From Dyella sp. ASV24 (GTDB taxonomy: Bacteria > Pseudomonadota > Gammaproteobacteria > Xanthomonadales > Rhodanobacteraceae): a DNA stretch of 64,000 nt. The first letter of the stretch is position 1. Every line of letters begins with the position of its first letter. A program made the position numbers and the translations under genes. Below, piece after piece: positions 49,149-59,177 of the stretch. Location of the stretch: the NCBI RefSeq assembly GCF_016428905.1, contig NZ_JAELTQ010000009.1:1-64000 (forward strand), read 5' to 3'. The notes beneath the pieces were generated by a model. The model saw only the letters and a list, made by a program, of their open reading frames with translations, was not told where the DNA came from and ran no database searches.

Positions 49149-50227
49149 TCTTCTCCCAGCTGCGAGCGCAGCAATCGCGCCTTAAGCGCAAAAGCGCCCT
49201 TGCTTACATAGGAAACACCAGGCTTCAGGCCCTGACGTATCTCTACCCAGCCGTCGCGCGTTTCACCGACATCCACCGCTGCCGGCTCAAACGCCGCATT
49301 TCCGCTGGTGACGAAAACGGTGGACTGGTTCTGCAGCAACACCACCGACTCCGCCGGCACGGCAAGAACGCTGCGGCCACCGACCGCGATACGCGCATCC
49401 ACCAACTCACCCGGATGCAGCAGGTCGCGACTATTGTCCACGGCAATACGCACGGACACGGTGCGGGTCTTTTCATCGGTCTGATGCGAGCGCTGCACGA
49501 CCTTGCCGGGCAGGCTCTGCCCGTGAATCAAAACGCGCGCCACATCGCCTTGCGCGGCGCGTTCGGCCTCTGCTGGCGGCATGCGCGCCTCTACCCACAC
49601 CGAGTCTTCTTTCACCAGCGTGAACAACATGCGCCCTGCATCGACCCGCTCGCCCACCAGGAAGGAGTCGGTGGCGATGCGGCCATCGGTGGGCGCAAGC
49701 AGTTCATAACTCCCATCCGCTTTCGCCGAACCGGCGCGCAGGACGCCCTGAATCTGCCCGTCGGACAAGCCATAAGCACGCAGCCGAGCGCGCGCTTGAT
49801 CGCGCTGCACCTGCACTTCGGTATAGCGTCGCCCCGATACCGCCTGCGCCCCCAGTGAGGAGACGCGCCGCCATTCCTGCTCGGCTACGATGAGCGCACC
49901 TTGCGTCTCCGCAACTTGCACGCTGGACAGCACCACCAGCGGCTGACCGGCTTTCACCACGTCGCCAAGCTTTACTTTGCGCGACAGCACCATCGACTCG
50001 ATCCGCGGGGACACCAGCACGGTTGAGTAGGCGTCGACCTTTACTTCACCTGGTGATTTGATCTCGTCCGCAAGCTCGCGGGTCGCCAGCTTTGAAACCA
50101 CAATGCCAGCTTCTTTTACGGCACGGGCGTCGAGTGCGAGTGGGTTCGCTGCCTGTTCCGCCAGGACGTTAGGAGCCGCAACGGCCAGCGCCAGCGCGAA
50201 GGCGGCGCAGATGGATTTATGAATCAT
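49145..50227 (-). CDS. czcB: RND efflux periplasmic adaptor
   Basis: A 360-residue adaptor with signal peptide (AFALALAVAAPNVLA). It has split lipoyl-like halves (VLVSPRIESMVLSRKVKLGDVVKAG and YELLAPTDGRIATDSFLVGERVDAG) around a helical hairpin, then beta-barrel and membrane-proximal domains. It connects the RND pump with the outer-membrane channel. No N-terminal His/Cys metal site of the CusB type is obvious. ATGA overlaps join it to both neighbours. Confidence 0.92.
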   Translation of the reverse strand: MIHKSICAAFALALAVAAPNVLAEQAANPLALDARAVKEAGIVVSKLATRELADEIKSPGEVKVDAYSTVLVSPRIESMVLSRKVKLGDVVKAGQPLVVLSSVQVAETQGALIVAEQEWRRVSSLGAQAVSGRRYTEVQVQRDQARARLRAYGLSDGQIQGVLRAGSAKADGSYELLAPTDGRIATDSFLVGERVDAGRMLFTLVKEDSVWVEARMPPAEAERAAQGDVARVLIHGQSLPGKVVQRSHQTDEKTRTVSVRIAVDNSRDLLHPGELVDARIAVGGRSVLAVPAESVVLLQNQSTVFVTSGNAAFEPAAVDVGETRDGWVEIRQGLKPGVSYVSKGAFALKARLLRSQLGEE

Positions 50228-51492
50228 GGAGCAGCTTCCTGTGTGCGGCCGTCGAGCCAGTCCGTCAGGCGGCCGGCAGCGGTGAGATAATCGAACCATG
50301 CCTGCCAGGCCTGGCTTTCCAGTGCGAGCGCGGATAGCGCGGTGTCCAGGCTCTGCTTGAGCTGGACGAGATAGTCGGAGGTACTGATTTCCCCTGCCCG
50401 CCAGAGTTTTTCCAGCAAGGCGGCGCGGTCGCCGAAAGCAGCGGCACGCCCCTGACTGAAGGCCTGCCCCGAATCACGCAATGCGTCATAGCGCGCCTGT
50501 GCCTCACGCAGCGATGCGCGACTTGCCAGTTGCCGCGAACGTACAGTCGCCGCAGCCGCACCGGCTTCAGCGAGTGCGGCATCTACTTCGGCGCGCCCGC
50601 TATTGAGTACGGGCAGTGGAATGGTGACGCTCAGGCCGATCACTTGATCGGTCGTTGCACCGGTACGGACGCGACCGCCCGTGAGGCTGACGGTAGGGTC
50701 GGGAATACGTGCGCGCCTTGCCACGTCGATACCCGCCTGGGCGGCCGCCTCGTCAGCCCGTGCTTTGATCAGCTCAGGCCGGTCATCCATCGATAACGGC
50801 ACAATGCTGTTCGACAGAGGCGGGAGCCCCGCTGGCAAAGGGGGCGATGACTTCACCTCATCACCCGCAATGGCTTCCAGTGATGCGAGTGTCGCCGCCT
50901 CATTGCCTGCCAGCGATGCTTGCTGGATCTGGGCTTCGCCCAATGCCAATGCCGCGAGATCGCGCTCCGGGCTGCTGATGTCACCGACTGCCAGGCGTTC
51001 CGCCGCGAGCGCGTCGAAACGGCGCATCAGCTCGACACGGTGTTCGCCCAATTCACGCTGACGGATCGCCAATGCGGCGCCGGACCAGGCCTTCAACCAA
51101 CGCGACGCGACGTCTCTGCGCAGAAGTTCATAGGAAGCTTCACGGCTGCGCCATTCAGCATCCGCTTGCGACGTGCGCGCGTGACGCTTGCCCGACAGAT
51201 CCAGCGGCAGCGAAAGGCCGGCGGTACGTCGATCAACATCGGCATTCTCGGCATCAAGCGACAATGACGGGTTGTAAACAGGCTGCGACGCGGCGCGGAC
51301 CCGCGCCTGCGCGGCCTCAACGTCAGCGCGTGCAGCCTGAACGTCAGGGCTCGCACCCCACACCGCACGTACCGCACCCTGGAGTGGTGATGCGGCGACG
51401 GGCGTTGTCGCGCCGTCGCCGGGCGAAGCCTTGACGGCCAAAGCACACAGCAAACAGGCAGCCCCCACGAGGGCCGCACGTAGAAAAGACAT
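50224..51492 (-). CDS. czcC: TolC-like outer-membrane channel
   Basis: A 422-residue outer-membrane factor. A signal peptide (LVGAACLLCALAVKA) precedes two TolC repeats with long helices rich in Ala, Gln and Arg (DVQAARADVEAAQARVRAAS; and near AAQAGIDVARRARIPDPTVS). It forms the exit duct of the czc-type pump. It heads the czcCBA block. Confidence 0.92.
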   Translation of the reverse strand: MSFLRAALVGAACLLCALAVKASPGDGATTPVAASPLQGAVRAVWGASPDVQAARADVEAAQARVRAASQPVYNPSLSLDAENADVDRRTAGLSLPLDLSGKRHARTSQADAEWRSREASYELLRRDVASRWLKAWSGAALAIRQRELGEHRVELMRRFDALAAERLAVGDISSPERDLAALALGEAQIQQASLAGNEAATLASLEAIAGDEVKSSPPLPAGLPPLSNSIVPLSMDDRPELIKARADEAAAQAGIDVARRARIPDPTVSLTGGRVRTGATTDQVIGLSVTIPLPVLNSGRAEVDAALAEAGAAAATVRSRQLASRASLREAQARYDALRDSGQAFSQGRAAAFGDRAALLEKLWRAGEISTSDYLVQLKQSLDTALSALALESQAWQAWFDYLTAAGRLTDWLDGRTQEAAP

Positions 51493-51557
51493 GGAAACAT
51501 CTCCTGAAAACGATCACAGCGAATGCACCCGTGAGGGCGCACGTCAGACGGTCGTTA

Positions 51558-51938
51558 TCAGGCGATGGGTGGGCGTAGAAGCGAGCGCGTCGCGTCGGGC
51601 ACGCGACCCACGTTGACAGAAGGGGCCGCGAACGATGCCTCAGGCATGCCCACGGCTAGTGCCATGGACGTGGGCAACGTGGCGGTATGCGCACAGGCGC
51701 AATGGCAGGATCCACCTTCGCCCAGCAGACAATCGCTGTCGGCACCCTGCACTGGGGTGGCCTCGACCAACAGAGTAACCGAGGCATGCGCCTGCGCTCG
51801 GTAGGCGTCGCGCTCGCCGCCATCAGCGAGGCATACCGAACCACTGACCAGCTTGATCAGCAGCACAGCCACCACCAACGCCCACAGGCCGCGATGGCGG
51901 CGCAGGCGATTCAGTAGTGGCGTGGAACGAGGTGACAT
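51558..51938 (-). CDS. Cys/His-rich small protein upstream of the metal pump
   Basis: A 126-residue protein with one N-terminal membrane helix (GLWALVVAVLLIKLVSG) and a periplasmic cysteine/histidine cluster (CLLGEGGSCHCACAHT) likely to bind metal. Comparable small genes precede czc and cop operons in Xanthomonadales. It precedes czcC by 65 bases on the same strand and is probably co-transcribed. Whether it senses or buffers metal is inference. Confidence 0.7.
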   Translation of the reverse strand: MSPRSTPLLNRLRRHRGLWALVVAVLLIKLVSGSVCLADGGERDAYRAQAHASVTLLVEATPVQGADSDCLLGEGGSCHCACAHTATLPTSMALAVGMPEASFAAPSVNVGRVPDATRSLLRPPIA

Positions 51939-51961
51939 GGGGTGAATGCTAAGCAACAAGC

Positions 51962-51991
51962 CACGTGTTAGACAATTTCATTCGCCACGTG
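51962..51991. promoter_or_regulatory. Paired CACGTG palindromes in the divergent gap
   Basis: CACGTG occurs at 51962-51967 and 51986-51991, 24 bases apart, between the metal operon and the sensor cyclase. Possibly an operator; six bases are short enough to occur by chance. Confidence 0.25.
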
Positions 51992-52191
51992 ACACGTTCG
52001 TGACGCCACCCAAACGCGCCTCGTGCAGGAAATACGCATATTTCTGCACTATGACGGCCATCGCCGTGGCTATCATGTCGTGGCGTAGTCGGGGGTGGAG
52101 TCCGCAAGTGGCGCAACGGCCGGGGCGAGCAAGCAAGCAGATTGTCCAGGGAAGCGTGACGCTCCTCGGTGCCTGTCGTTCGCGATGGAAC

Positions 52192-55100
52192 ATGGCGTGG
52201 ACGGTTGTGCTGCTTTGCCTGCTGACCCTTCCGGCACTGTGCCTGGGCAGCGATAAAGATCCGTGGGCGCCGTTCGATGCCCCCTGGTTCGACCGGATCG
52301 GGGTCAACGACGGGCTGCCACATTCCATCACCACGACGATCGAGCAGGATCGGCGCGGACTGATCTGGATTGGCACACTTTCCGGCCTGGTGCGCTACGA
52401 CGGCTACCGCATGCAGGTCTTCACGGCGGCGGGTGGCAAGGCTGACATTCCGGATGCCTACGTGCGCTGCCTGCTTACGCTGCCGGACGGCAGCCTCCTG
52501 GTGGGCACCAATGCCGGCGGCCTGAGCCGGCTCAATCCGCTCGACAACACCTTCCGCAATTACCCGGTGGGACGTGGCGGCACCAGTGACAGGAAGATCT
52601 ACGCCATGGCGCCAGATGGTAGCCGAGGTGTATGGATCGCCACGGAGCGCGGCATCGATTATCTGGACCTCGCCACTAACCGCATGACGGCAGTACCGCT
52701 GAGTGACGACATGTCGCCGCGCAGCTTTGGCATCCTGCAGGATCGGGAGGGCAACCTGTGGGCGGGCAACAACAGCGGTCTATTCGTCCGGCGGGCGGGT
52801 GACACCCATTTCGCTCGCGCCGAGCACTCCGCCAATGACAGCAATGTCGATGCCGTCCTCAGCGATGGCATTTGGGCGCTGCTCGAGGATCGCGAGGGTC
52901 GGCTGTGGGTCGGCAGCACGCAGTCCGGCGCAGCCTATCGGGATGCCGCAGGCCATTGGCATGCCATTGCTGGTTTCAGTGGTTACCAGCGCGATCACGC
53001 GCGCCGCGCCACCGTGCGCGCCTTCAACGAAATGGCGGGCGACACGATGTGGATCGCCACGGATGGCGACGGCGTGCTCGCGTATGACGTGAACGCCGGC
53101 ACGTTGCATCCCATCGCCCATGACACCGCCCGACCCTCCTCGCTTCCCGGCGACTCGGTGCGCGATCTGCTGCAGGACAACTCGGGGAATGTGTGGGTCG
53201 CCACCGACCTTGGCGTGGCACGCTACGACCCCGATGCCCGCAAAGCGTTTGCGCTGCAGCCATCGACCAGTGGCGACCGTTCACTGGCGAACACCAACGT
53301 GCGCGGCATCTTCGTCGACAGTCGCCAACGCATATGGCTGGGCATGAGCTCGGGACGCATCGACGTCATCGATCTTTCCGCTGGCGCCATCCGCCATCTA
53401 GAACTCAATGGCGTGCAAACACGCCGCGACGTGCAGGCTTTCACCGAAATGCCGGATGGCACCATCTGGGTAGGCACACAGGGGCTGGCGAAAATCGACC
53501 CCGATACATTGGCCGTCCACGGCTCGGCCATTCCGGAGATGGACGACAAGCCGGTGCTGCACCTGCTTCCCGATGACGACCATCTGCTCATCGCCACCTA
53601 CGACGGCGTCTACCGCTATGACACCCATACGCGAGCACTGGCCCATTTCACCCACGATGCCAACGACCCCGGCAGCCTCGCCAGCGACACGGTAAGGCGT
53701 ATTGCGCACATCGACGACGCGATCTGGTACGTAACCGGGCGAGGCATCAGCATCGCCACCAACCCGCTACAGACCCGCGGCTTCGAAAACCTGCTCCATC
53801 GCCCTGGTGACAACACCAGCTTGCCGAACAACCTCGCCAGCTCCATTGCCATGGACCCGCAAGGCAATCTGCTTGTCGGAACCTACGGCGGCCTGGCGAT
53901 TCTGCAGCCGCGCAGCGCGGGCGACCCCTACCGCTTCACCACCATCGGCGTGACCAACGGCCTGCCCAGTGAGAACGTCAACGCCGTGCAGCCGGACGAC
54001 TACGGCAACCCTTGGGTAAGCCTGCCCAACGGGCTGGCCATGATCGACGCCAACACCCATGCCGTGTACACCCTGGGTGTACGCGACGGCCTGCGCATCT
54101 CCAGCTATGTCTATGCGGCAGCGGCGCGCGCGCCGGGCGGCGAGCTGATGTTTGGCGGCCTGGGCGGGCTCACCGTTGTGCGTCCGTCATGGCAGCCTCG
54201 CGACGAAACCGATGCACCACTGACCATCACCTATGCGGCGGTGAACGGCGCACCGCTGGCCTTTGGCAAGCTGCCACGGAACGGCGAATCGCTGGCGATA
54301 CGCTCGCGTAACCGCAGTCTGCGTGTGGATTTCGCGCTACTCGATTACGAGGCTCCGCCGGAAACCAGTTACAGCTATCGCATGGAAGGCTTTGACGAAG
54401 ACTGGATCGACGTCCCCCACGGCGGCCTGCCTACGGCGATCTACACCAACCTGCCCCATGGCGATTACAAGCTCCGCCTTCGCGCCCAGACGCACGGCAT
54501 GCAGCCACGCCTGATCGAGTCGGCCGTGGACGTCAACGTTGAGCCCCGCTGGTATGAAACCATCCAGGCACTGATCGCCGCTGGCATCCTGGCCCTGGTG
54601 GCAATCGTCGGTGTCATCCAGTTGCGCACGCTCTATCTGCGCCGACAAGCCAGGCAGCTGCAGCACCAGATTGACCTGCGCACGCAGGATTTGCTGGTCG
54701 CCAACAAACGCCTGGACGAACTGGCCAATACCGATGCACTCACCGGCGCATGCAATCGGCGACGACTCTTGGAGCTGGCTGAGGAAGTGCGTGCACAAAG
54801 CCCGGACGGCCAGGCGTGCATTGCCCTGCTCGACCTGGATCGTTTCAAGCGGATCAACGATACCTACGGCCACCTCGCTGGCGATGCAGTGATACGCCAT
54901 GCTTGCCGGATCATGCAGGAGCAGAGCCGCGACACGGACATCATCGGCCGCTACGGCGGTGAGGAGCTACTGGCCTGTCTGCCTGCGAGCACCCTGGAAC
55001 AAGGCATGGTGGTCGCGGAACGCATTCGCAGTGCACTGGCAGAGCAACCGCTGACCCATGACGGGCACACCATCGTGGTCACCGTCAGCATTGGTGTGGC

Positions 55101-55206
55101 GGCGTATCGCGCGGGAGAAACCCTGTCGCAATGGCTGACCCGCGCCGACGGCGCGTTGTATGAAGCCAAGCACGGCGGACGCAACCGCTGCGTCGCTGCG
55201 CGCTGA
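52192..55206 (+). CDS. Beta-propeller ligand-sensor diguanylate cyclase
   Basis: A 1004-residue protein. A signal/anchor (TVVLLCLLTLPALCLG) is followed by a periplasmic two-component-regulator propeller of about 14 repeats (repeating WIGT.GL.R units), a Y_Y_Y domain (about 700-765), a membrane helix (ALIAAGILALVAIVGVIQL), a coiled coil and a C-terminal GGDEF domain. The active site reads GGEEL, not GGEEF, with an intact RxxD (RDTD) I-site five residues before. ATG 52192 is chosen since it starts the signal; longer frames read through non-family sequence. Periplasmic ligand to c-di-GMP signalling. Confidence 0.9.
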   Translation: MAWTVVLLCLLTLPALCLGSDKDPWAPFDAPWFDRIGVNDGLPHSITTTIEQDRRGLIWIGTLSGLVRYDGYRMQVFTAAGGKADIPDAYVRCLLTLPDGSLLVGTNAGGLSRLNPLDNTFRNYPVGRGGTSDRKIYAMAPDGSRGVWIATERGIDYLDLATNRMTAVPLSDDMSPRSFGILQDREGNLWAGNNSGLFVRRAGDTHFARAEHSANDSNVDAVLSDGIWALLEDREGRLWVGSTQSGAAYRDAAGHWHAIAGFSGYQRDHARRATVRAFNEMAGDTMWIATDGDGVLAYDVNAGTLHPIAHDTARPSSLPGDSVRDLLQDNSGNVWVATDLGVARYDPDARKAFALQPSTSGDRSLANTNVRGIFVDSRQRIWLGMSSGRIDVIDLSAGAIRHLELNGVQTRRDVQAFTEMPDGTIWVGTQGLAKIDPDTLAVHGSAIPEMDDKPVLHLLPDDDHLLIATYDGVYRYDTHTRALAHFTHDANDPGSLASDTVRRIAHIDDAIWYVTGRGISIATNPLQTRGFENLLHRPGDNTSLPNNLASSIAMDPQGNLLVGTYGGLAILQPRSAGDPYRFTTIGVTNGLPSENVNAVQPDDYGNPWVSLPNGLAMIDANTHAVYTLGVRDGLRISSYVYAAAARAPGGELMFGGLGGLTVVRPSWQPRDETDAPLTITYAAVNGAPLAFGKLPRNGESLAIRSRNRSLRVDFALLDYEAPPETSYSYRMEGFDEDWIDVPHGGLPTAIYTNLPHGDYKLRLRAQTHGMQPRLIESAVDVNVEPRWYETIQALIAAGILALVAIVGVIQLRTLYLRRQARQLQHQIDLRTQDLLVANKRLDELANTDALTGACNRRRLLELAEEVRAQSPDGQACIALLDLDRFKRINDTYGHLAGDAVIRHACRIMQEQSRDTDIIGRYGGEELLACLPASTLEQGMVVAERIRSALAEQPLTHDGHTIVVTVSIGVAAYRAGETLSQWLTRADGALYEAKHGGRNRCVAAR

Positions 55207-55216
55207 GGCGCATGGC

Positions 55217-55879
55217 TCAACCGAAATGTCGGTGCCGGTAGATGGCGTAGCCCAGGCCCACTACGCCCGTCAGCGTTGCCGGCACGAGCAGGACGCGCTC
55301 CTGTATCACCGAAAAACCCAGCGCGCCCGCCGTCGCGCCAATGATGAAGCAGGTAGCCACCAGCAAGCAGACGTGGATGCGCAACATGTCCACATCGAGG
55401 CCGCGCAAGCGCTGGCCGAGATAGATGCCCAGATCAGTGAAGATGCCCGACAGATGCGTAGTGCGCAGCGTGGCGCCGCTGTACGTGCTGACCATGGCGT
55501 TCTGCAACCCACACGCCATGGAAGCAAAGTAGAGACCCAAGTCATTTTCGCGGTGAATTAGCGGCGTCGCCACGAACAGCAGCAGCGATTCGAGCATCAG
55601 TACGACGCCATACCGGCGACCCAACTGCAGCGTGCGCTGCTGCACGATGAAACCGCTGAGCATGGCACCGAACAGGAAGGCGCCGATCACAAAGCCCCAG
55701 TGCAGGACTTCGGCGGCATCGAGCCGCGCCAGCGCAATACCCAGCTCTGTACTGGTGCCGGTGAGATGCGTGATCGGCTGATGCCGAAAACACAAGTACC
55801 CCACCGTGTTGATACTGCCCGCGATAAGCGCGAGCAGGCCACCGCCCACCCAGGCCCAGCGCGGCAGCTGGCGCAGCAT
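55217..55879 (-). CDS. DUF1275 (YoaK) membrane protein
   Basis: A 220-residue protein with six membrane helices of the DUF1275 family (GGLLALIAGSINTVGYLCF, THLTGTSTELG, MACGLQNAMVSTYSGA, THLSGIFTDLG). The duplicated THxTG.xTxLG motifs are typical. No transport substrate is established. It is convergent with the sensor cyclase and 7 bases downstream of lolA on the same strand. Confidence 0.9.
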   Translation of the reverse strand: MLRQLPRWAWVGGGLLALIAGSINTVGYLCFRHQPITHLTGTSTELGIALARLDAAEVLHWGFVIGAFLFGAMLSGFIVQQRTLQLGRRYGVVLMLESLLLFVATPLIHRENDLGLYFASMACGLQNAMVSTYSGATLRTTHLSGIFTDLGIYLGQRLRGLDVDMLRIHVCLLVATCFIIGATAGALGFSVIQERVLLVPATLTGVVGLGYAIYRHRHFG

Positions 55880-55886
55880 GTCCCGG

Positions 55887-56546
55887 TCAGTTCTTGATCG
55901 GCTGCGTCTGAATCACCGGCGCATCGCCGATCACGTCCGTGCCCGGCGGCGGCACAAAGCTGAATGTTTCCGGCGGAATCGCCACGTTGCGGTGCCAGTT
56001 GGAGAAGCGGATATCGGTCACCGCCCCCAGCTGGTCACGGAAGACCATGCGAGCCAAGCCATTGGCGTCGAAACCGAGGTCGGCGTAGTCAAACTGCGGA
56101 TCCTTGGCCTTGGAGGTCAGGCGCAGCCAGCTCAGGCCGTCGTGATCGCCCTGCTCCACCGCATTGAAGTCCTTGTCCATCTGCTTCACGTCGGTCAACA
56201 CGGTCAGCGGACTATGGGACTCCTCAGAGCTCTGCACGCGCACGGTGACCTGCTCCAGATCCGGATCGTACAGCCACACGCGACTGCCATCGGCCACGAT
56301 GGTTTGCTTGGACGGCGCCAGTGTTTCCCAGCGGAATTGCCGCGGCGCTTCGAGCGCCAGCGTGCCATTGCTCGGCTTGCCCGAGTTGCCGTTGGCGTCC
56401 TTCAGCGTTTGCGAGAAGTTGCCGGTCAGCGAATGCATGCCGTTGGTGAAGGCGTCGAGTTTGCTGCGTGCCGGGCCAGCGGCCATGGCGAGGCTGCTGA
56501 TGGAGAGCGCGGCGGTGGCTGCAGCCAGGAGAAGCAAGCGTTTCAT
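55887..56546 (-). CDS. lolA: Outer-membrane lipoprotein carrier LolA
   Basis: A 219-residue periplasmic chaperone with signal peptide (LLLAAATAALSISSLAMA). The open beta-barrel core shows GNFSQTLKDANG, FRWE, and DGSRVWLYDPDLEQVTVR. It carries lipoproteins from LolCDE to LolB. The order ftsK-lolA is common in gammaproteobacteria and supports the call. Confidence 0.96.
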   Translation of the reverse strand: MKRLLLLAAATAALSISSLAMAAGPARSKLDAFTNGMHSLTGNFSQTLKDANGNSGKPSNGTLALEAPRQFRWETLAPSKQTIVADGSRVWLYDPDLEQVTVRVQSSEESHSPLTVLTDVKQMDKDFNAVEQGDHDGLSWLRLTSKAKDPQFDYADLGFDANGLARMVFRDQLGAVTDIRFSNWHRNVAIPPETFSFVPPPGTDVIGDAPVIQTQPIKN

Positions 56547-56624
56547 GGGTGCCCTGTGAGTGAGGCGGACAGGTGAATTTTGGGCTGTCGCGGCTTAATG
56601 GCAAGCCGCTGGTAACTTTTTACT

Positions 56625-56751
56625 CGTCATTCCGGCGCAGGCCGGAATCCAGTAGAGGATGCATGCGATTTTCGCACCGGCCCGGATGAAGGACTTCATC
56701 GCGACACCCCAACCACATCGCAACTGGATTCCGGCCTACGCCGGAATGACG
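56625..56751. repeat. CATTCCGG inverted-repeat element
   Basis: CGTCATTCCGGCGCAGGCC-type arm at left (56625-56654) and its inverse at right (56723-56751), about 70 bases apart, in the ftsK-lolA gap. It resembles a non-autonomous REP/MITE unit. Confidence 0.8.
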
Positions 56752-56762
56752 AGCAAAACCGA

Positions 56763-59090
56763 TCAATTCTTCGGCGGCGGCGGAGCCAACACCTCGCGGT
56801 TGCCGTTGTGCTGCGGTGCACTGACCACGCCATCCTGCTCCATCTGCTCGATCAGGCGGGCCGCACGGTTATAGCCAATCCGCAGATGGCGCTGCACGCC
56901 GGAAATCGACGCACGCCGCGTCTCGGTGACAATCCGAACTGCTCTGTCATACAGCTGGGCGTCGGCATCGCCGCCTTCTTCGCCATCCTGCGGCAAGCCG
57001 GAGTCGTTGATGAACTTGCCGTCGCTGGTCGCCTGGACTTCTTCCAGCACGCCCTCGATGTATTGCGGGGAACCCTGCGCCCTGAGCCAGTTCACCACGC
57101 CGTGCACCTCGTGGTCGTCCACGAAGGCGCCATGCACACGCTCCGGCGTCGCCGTACCCGGCGGCAGGTAGAGCATGTCACCGTGGCCCAGCAGCGCTTC
57201 GGCGCCTGACTGGTCGAGGATGGTGCGCGAGTCGATCTTGCTAGATACCTGGAAAGCGATGCGGGTCGGGATATTGGCCTTGATCAGACCGGTAATCACA
57301 TCCACCGACGGGCGCTGCGTCGCCAGTACCAGGTGCACACCAGCCGCACGCGCCTTCTGTGCGAGACGTGCGATCAGCTCTTCGACCTTCTTGCCGACGA
57401 TCATCATCATGTCGGCGAATTCGTCGATGATGATCACGATGTAGGGCAGCGGCTCCAGCGGCTCAGCGGCCAGGTTCGGCATCTCGGGGTTCGGGCGGAA
57501 CAGCGGGTCGAGCAGCGGCTGGCCTGCGTTCTCGGCGTCCTTCACCTTCTTGTTGAAGCCGGCAAGGTTACGCACGCCCACCGCAGCCATGAGCTTGTAG
57601 CGGCGCTCCATTTCGGCCACGCACCAGCGCAGCGCATTGGCGGCTTCCTTCATGTCGGTCACCACCGGCGCGAGCAGATGCGGAATGCCCTCGTAAACCG
57701 AAAGCTCCAGCATCTTCGGATCGATCATGATCATGCGCACGTCCTTGGCGCTGGCCTTGTACAACAGGCTCAGCACCATGGCGTTCACGGCAACGGATTT
57801 ACCCGAGCCCGTGGTACCCGCCACCAGCAAATGCGGCATCTTGGCGAGATCGGCCACCACGGGGCGGCCGGCGATGTCCTTGCCCAACGCCAACGCCAGC
57901 GGCGACTTCATGGCGTCGTATTTGTCGGAACGGAGAATTTCGGAGAGATAGACGATCTGCTTGCGCGTATTGGGGATTTCCAGGCCGATCACGTTCTTGC
58001 CCGGAATCACGTCAACCACGCGCACACTGACCACCGACAGGCCACGTGCGATGTCCTTGTCCAGGCTCGACACCTGCGAGCCGCGCACGCCAGCGGCGGG
58101 CTCCAGCTCGAAGCGCGTGATGACCGGGCCTGGATAGACGCCGACCACCTTCGCCTCGATGCGGAAATCCTTGAGCTTCAGCTCGACCTGGCGCGACAGC
58201 ACCTCGAGCGTTTCTTCCGAATAACCGGGGCCCTGCTCCGGTGCTTCATCCAGCAGCGACAGCGGCGGCAGTTCGCCCGGCGCGGAAGCACCGGTGAATA
58301 GCGGAATCTGCGTTTCCAGCTTGGCGCGTTCGCTCTTCACCACAGGAGAGGGTGCCGTCTCGATGCGCACGGGTTCGCGCTTGGCCTGTTTGACGGCCTC
58401 GGTCTTCTTGACCACCTCACGCTCAGCGCGCGCCTGACGCGCAGCCAGCACTTCCGGCGCCTCGCGCAACTTGCCGCCGAACCAGCCGGCGATCTTCAGC
58501 ACGCCCTGGCCGGTGAGATCGGCCACCTTGAACCACGACAGGCCGGTCGCCAGCGTCACCGCGATAAGGAACAGCGCCAGCAGCAGCAGGGACGCCCCGC
58601 CGCCCAGTGCATGCGCCAACCCCCGGCCGACCCACATGCCGATGATGCCGCCCACACCCTGCGGGAGGATCGGCTCGTCGATATTGAGATAGAGCAGCGC
58701 CGGCAGGGTGATGAAGAAGAACACTGAGCCGATCAGGCGCAGTGACGGCTCCCACGGCTGCACGGTGCGCTCGCCGCGATGGCGCAGCACCTGCACGCCC
58801 AGGAACAGCAACAGCAGCGGGAAGAAATACGAAACCAGACCAAAGATGTAGCGCAGGACGTTGGCAATGTTCGCGCCGACCTCGCCGCCGAAATTGCGGG
58901 CATGCTCGACGGTGCCAGCATGACCCCAGCTGGGATCCTGATCGTTGTAGCTGAACAGGCAGACCAGCAGATACAGCGCCAGCGGCAACAGCAGCAGCGC
59001 GCCGGCTTCGCGCAGACGGCGCTTCAGTTCTTCACTGAGGCCTTCGCGCTCTTTGTTGTTGTCTTTCTTGACGTTCGCGGTACGCGGCAC
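56763..59090 (-). CDS. ftsK: DNA translocase FtsK
   Basis: A 775-residue division-site translocase. Four membrane helices fill about residues 15-170, a linker follows, then the motor with Walker [13 protein letters not shown] and Walker [13 protein letters not shown], and a C-terminal gamma winged helix ([21 protein letters not shown]) that reads KOPS. The chosen start is GTG 59090, with AAGGA five bases upstream. The ATG at 59117 lies two bases from a strong hairpin and has no ribosome site. Confidence 0.95.
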   Translation of the reverse strand: MPRTANVKKDNNKEREGLSEELKRRLREAGALLLLPLALYLLVCLFSYNDQDPSWGHAGTVEHARNFGGEVGANIANVLRYIFGLVSYFFPLLLLFLGVQVLRHRGERTVQPWEPSLRLIGSVFFFITLPALLYLNIDEPILPQGVGGIIGMWVGRGLAHALGGGASLLLLALFLIAVTLATGLSWFKVADLTGQGVLKIAGWFGGKLREAPEVLAARQARAEREVVKKTEAVKQAKREPVRIETAPSPVVKSERAKLETQIPLFTGASAPGELPPLSLLDEAPEQGPGYSEETLEVLSRQVELKLKDFRIEAKVVGVYPGPVITRFELEPAAGVRGSQVSSLDKDIARGLSVVSVRVVDVIPGKNVIGLEIPNTRKQIVYLSEILRSDKYDAMKSPLALALGKDIAGRPVVADLAKMPHLLVAGTTGSGKSVAVNAMVLSLLYKASAKDVRMIMIDPKMLELSVYEGIPHLLAPVVTDMKEAANALRWCVAEMERRYKLMAAVGVRNLAGFNKKVKDAENAGQPLLDPLFRPNPEMPNLAAEPLEPLPYIVIIIDEFADMMMIVGKKVEELIARLAQKARAAGVHLVLATQRPSVDVITGLIKANIPTRIAFQVSSKIDSRTILDQSGAEALLGHGDMLYLPPGTATPERVHGAFVDDHEVHGVVNWLRAQGSPQYIEGVLEEVQATSDGKFINDSGLPQDGEEGGDADAQLYDRAVRIVTETRRASISGVQRHLRIGYNRAARLIEQMEQDGVVSAPQHNGNREVLAPPPPKN

Positions 59091-59119
59091 CGTGATCCTT
59101 ATCCTATCTTCAAGCATGA

Positions 59120-59144
59120 GTCCGGCCGCCAGGGGCGGCCGGAC
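59120..59144 (-). terminator. 11-bp hairpin, terminator after ald
   Basis: GTCCGGCCGCC (59120-59130) and GGCGGCCGGAC (59134-59144), a 3-base loop. It follows the ald stop by 33 bases and precedes the ftsK start. There is no U-run. Confidence 0.6.
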
Positions 59145-59177
59145 GGTGTTACATCCGCCGAAGCGGCAGGCAAGACC

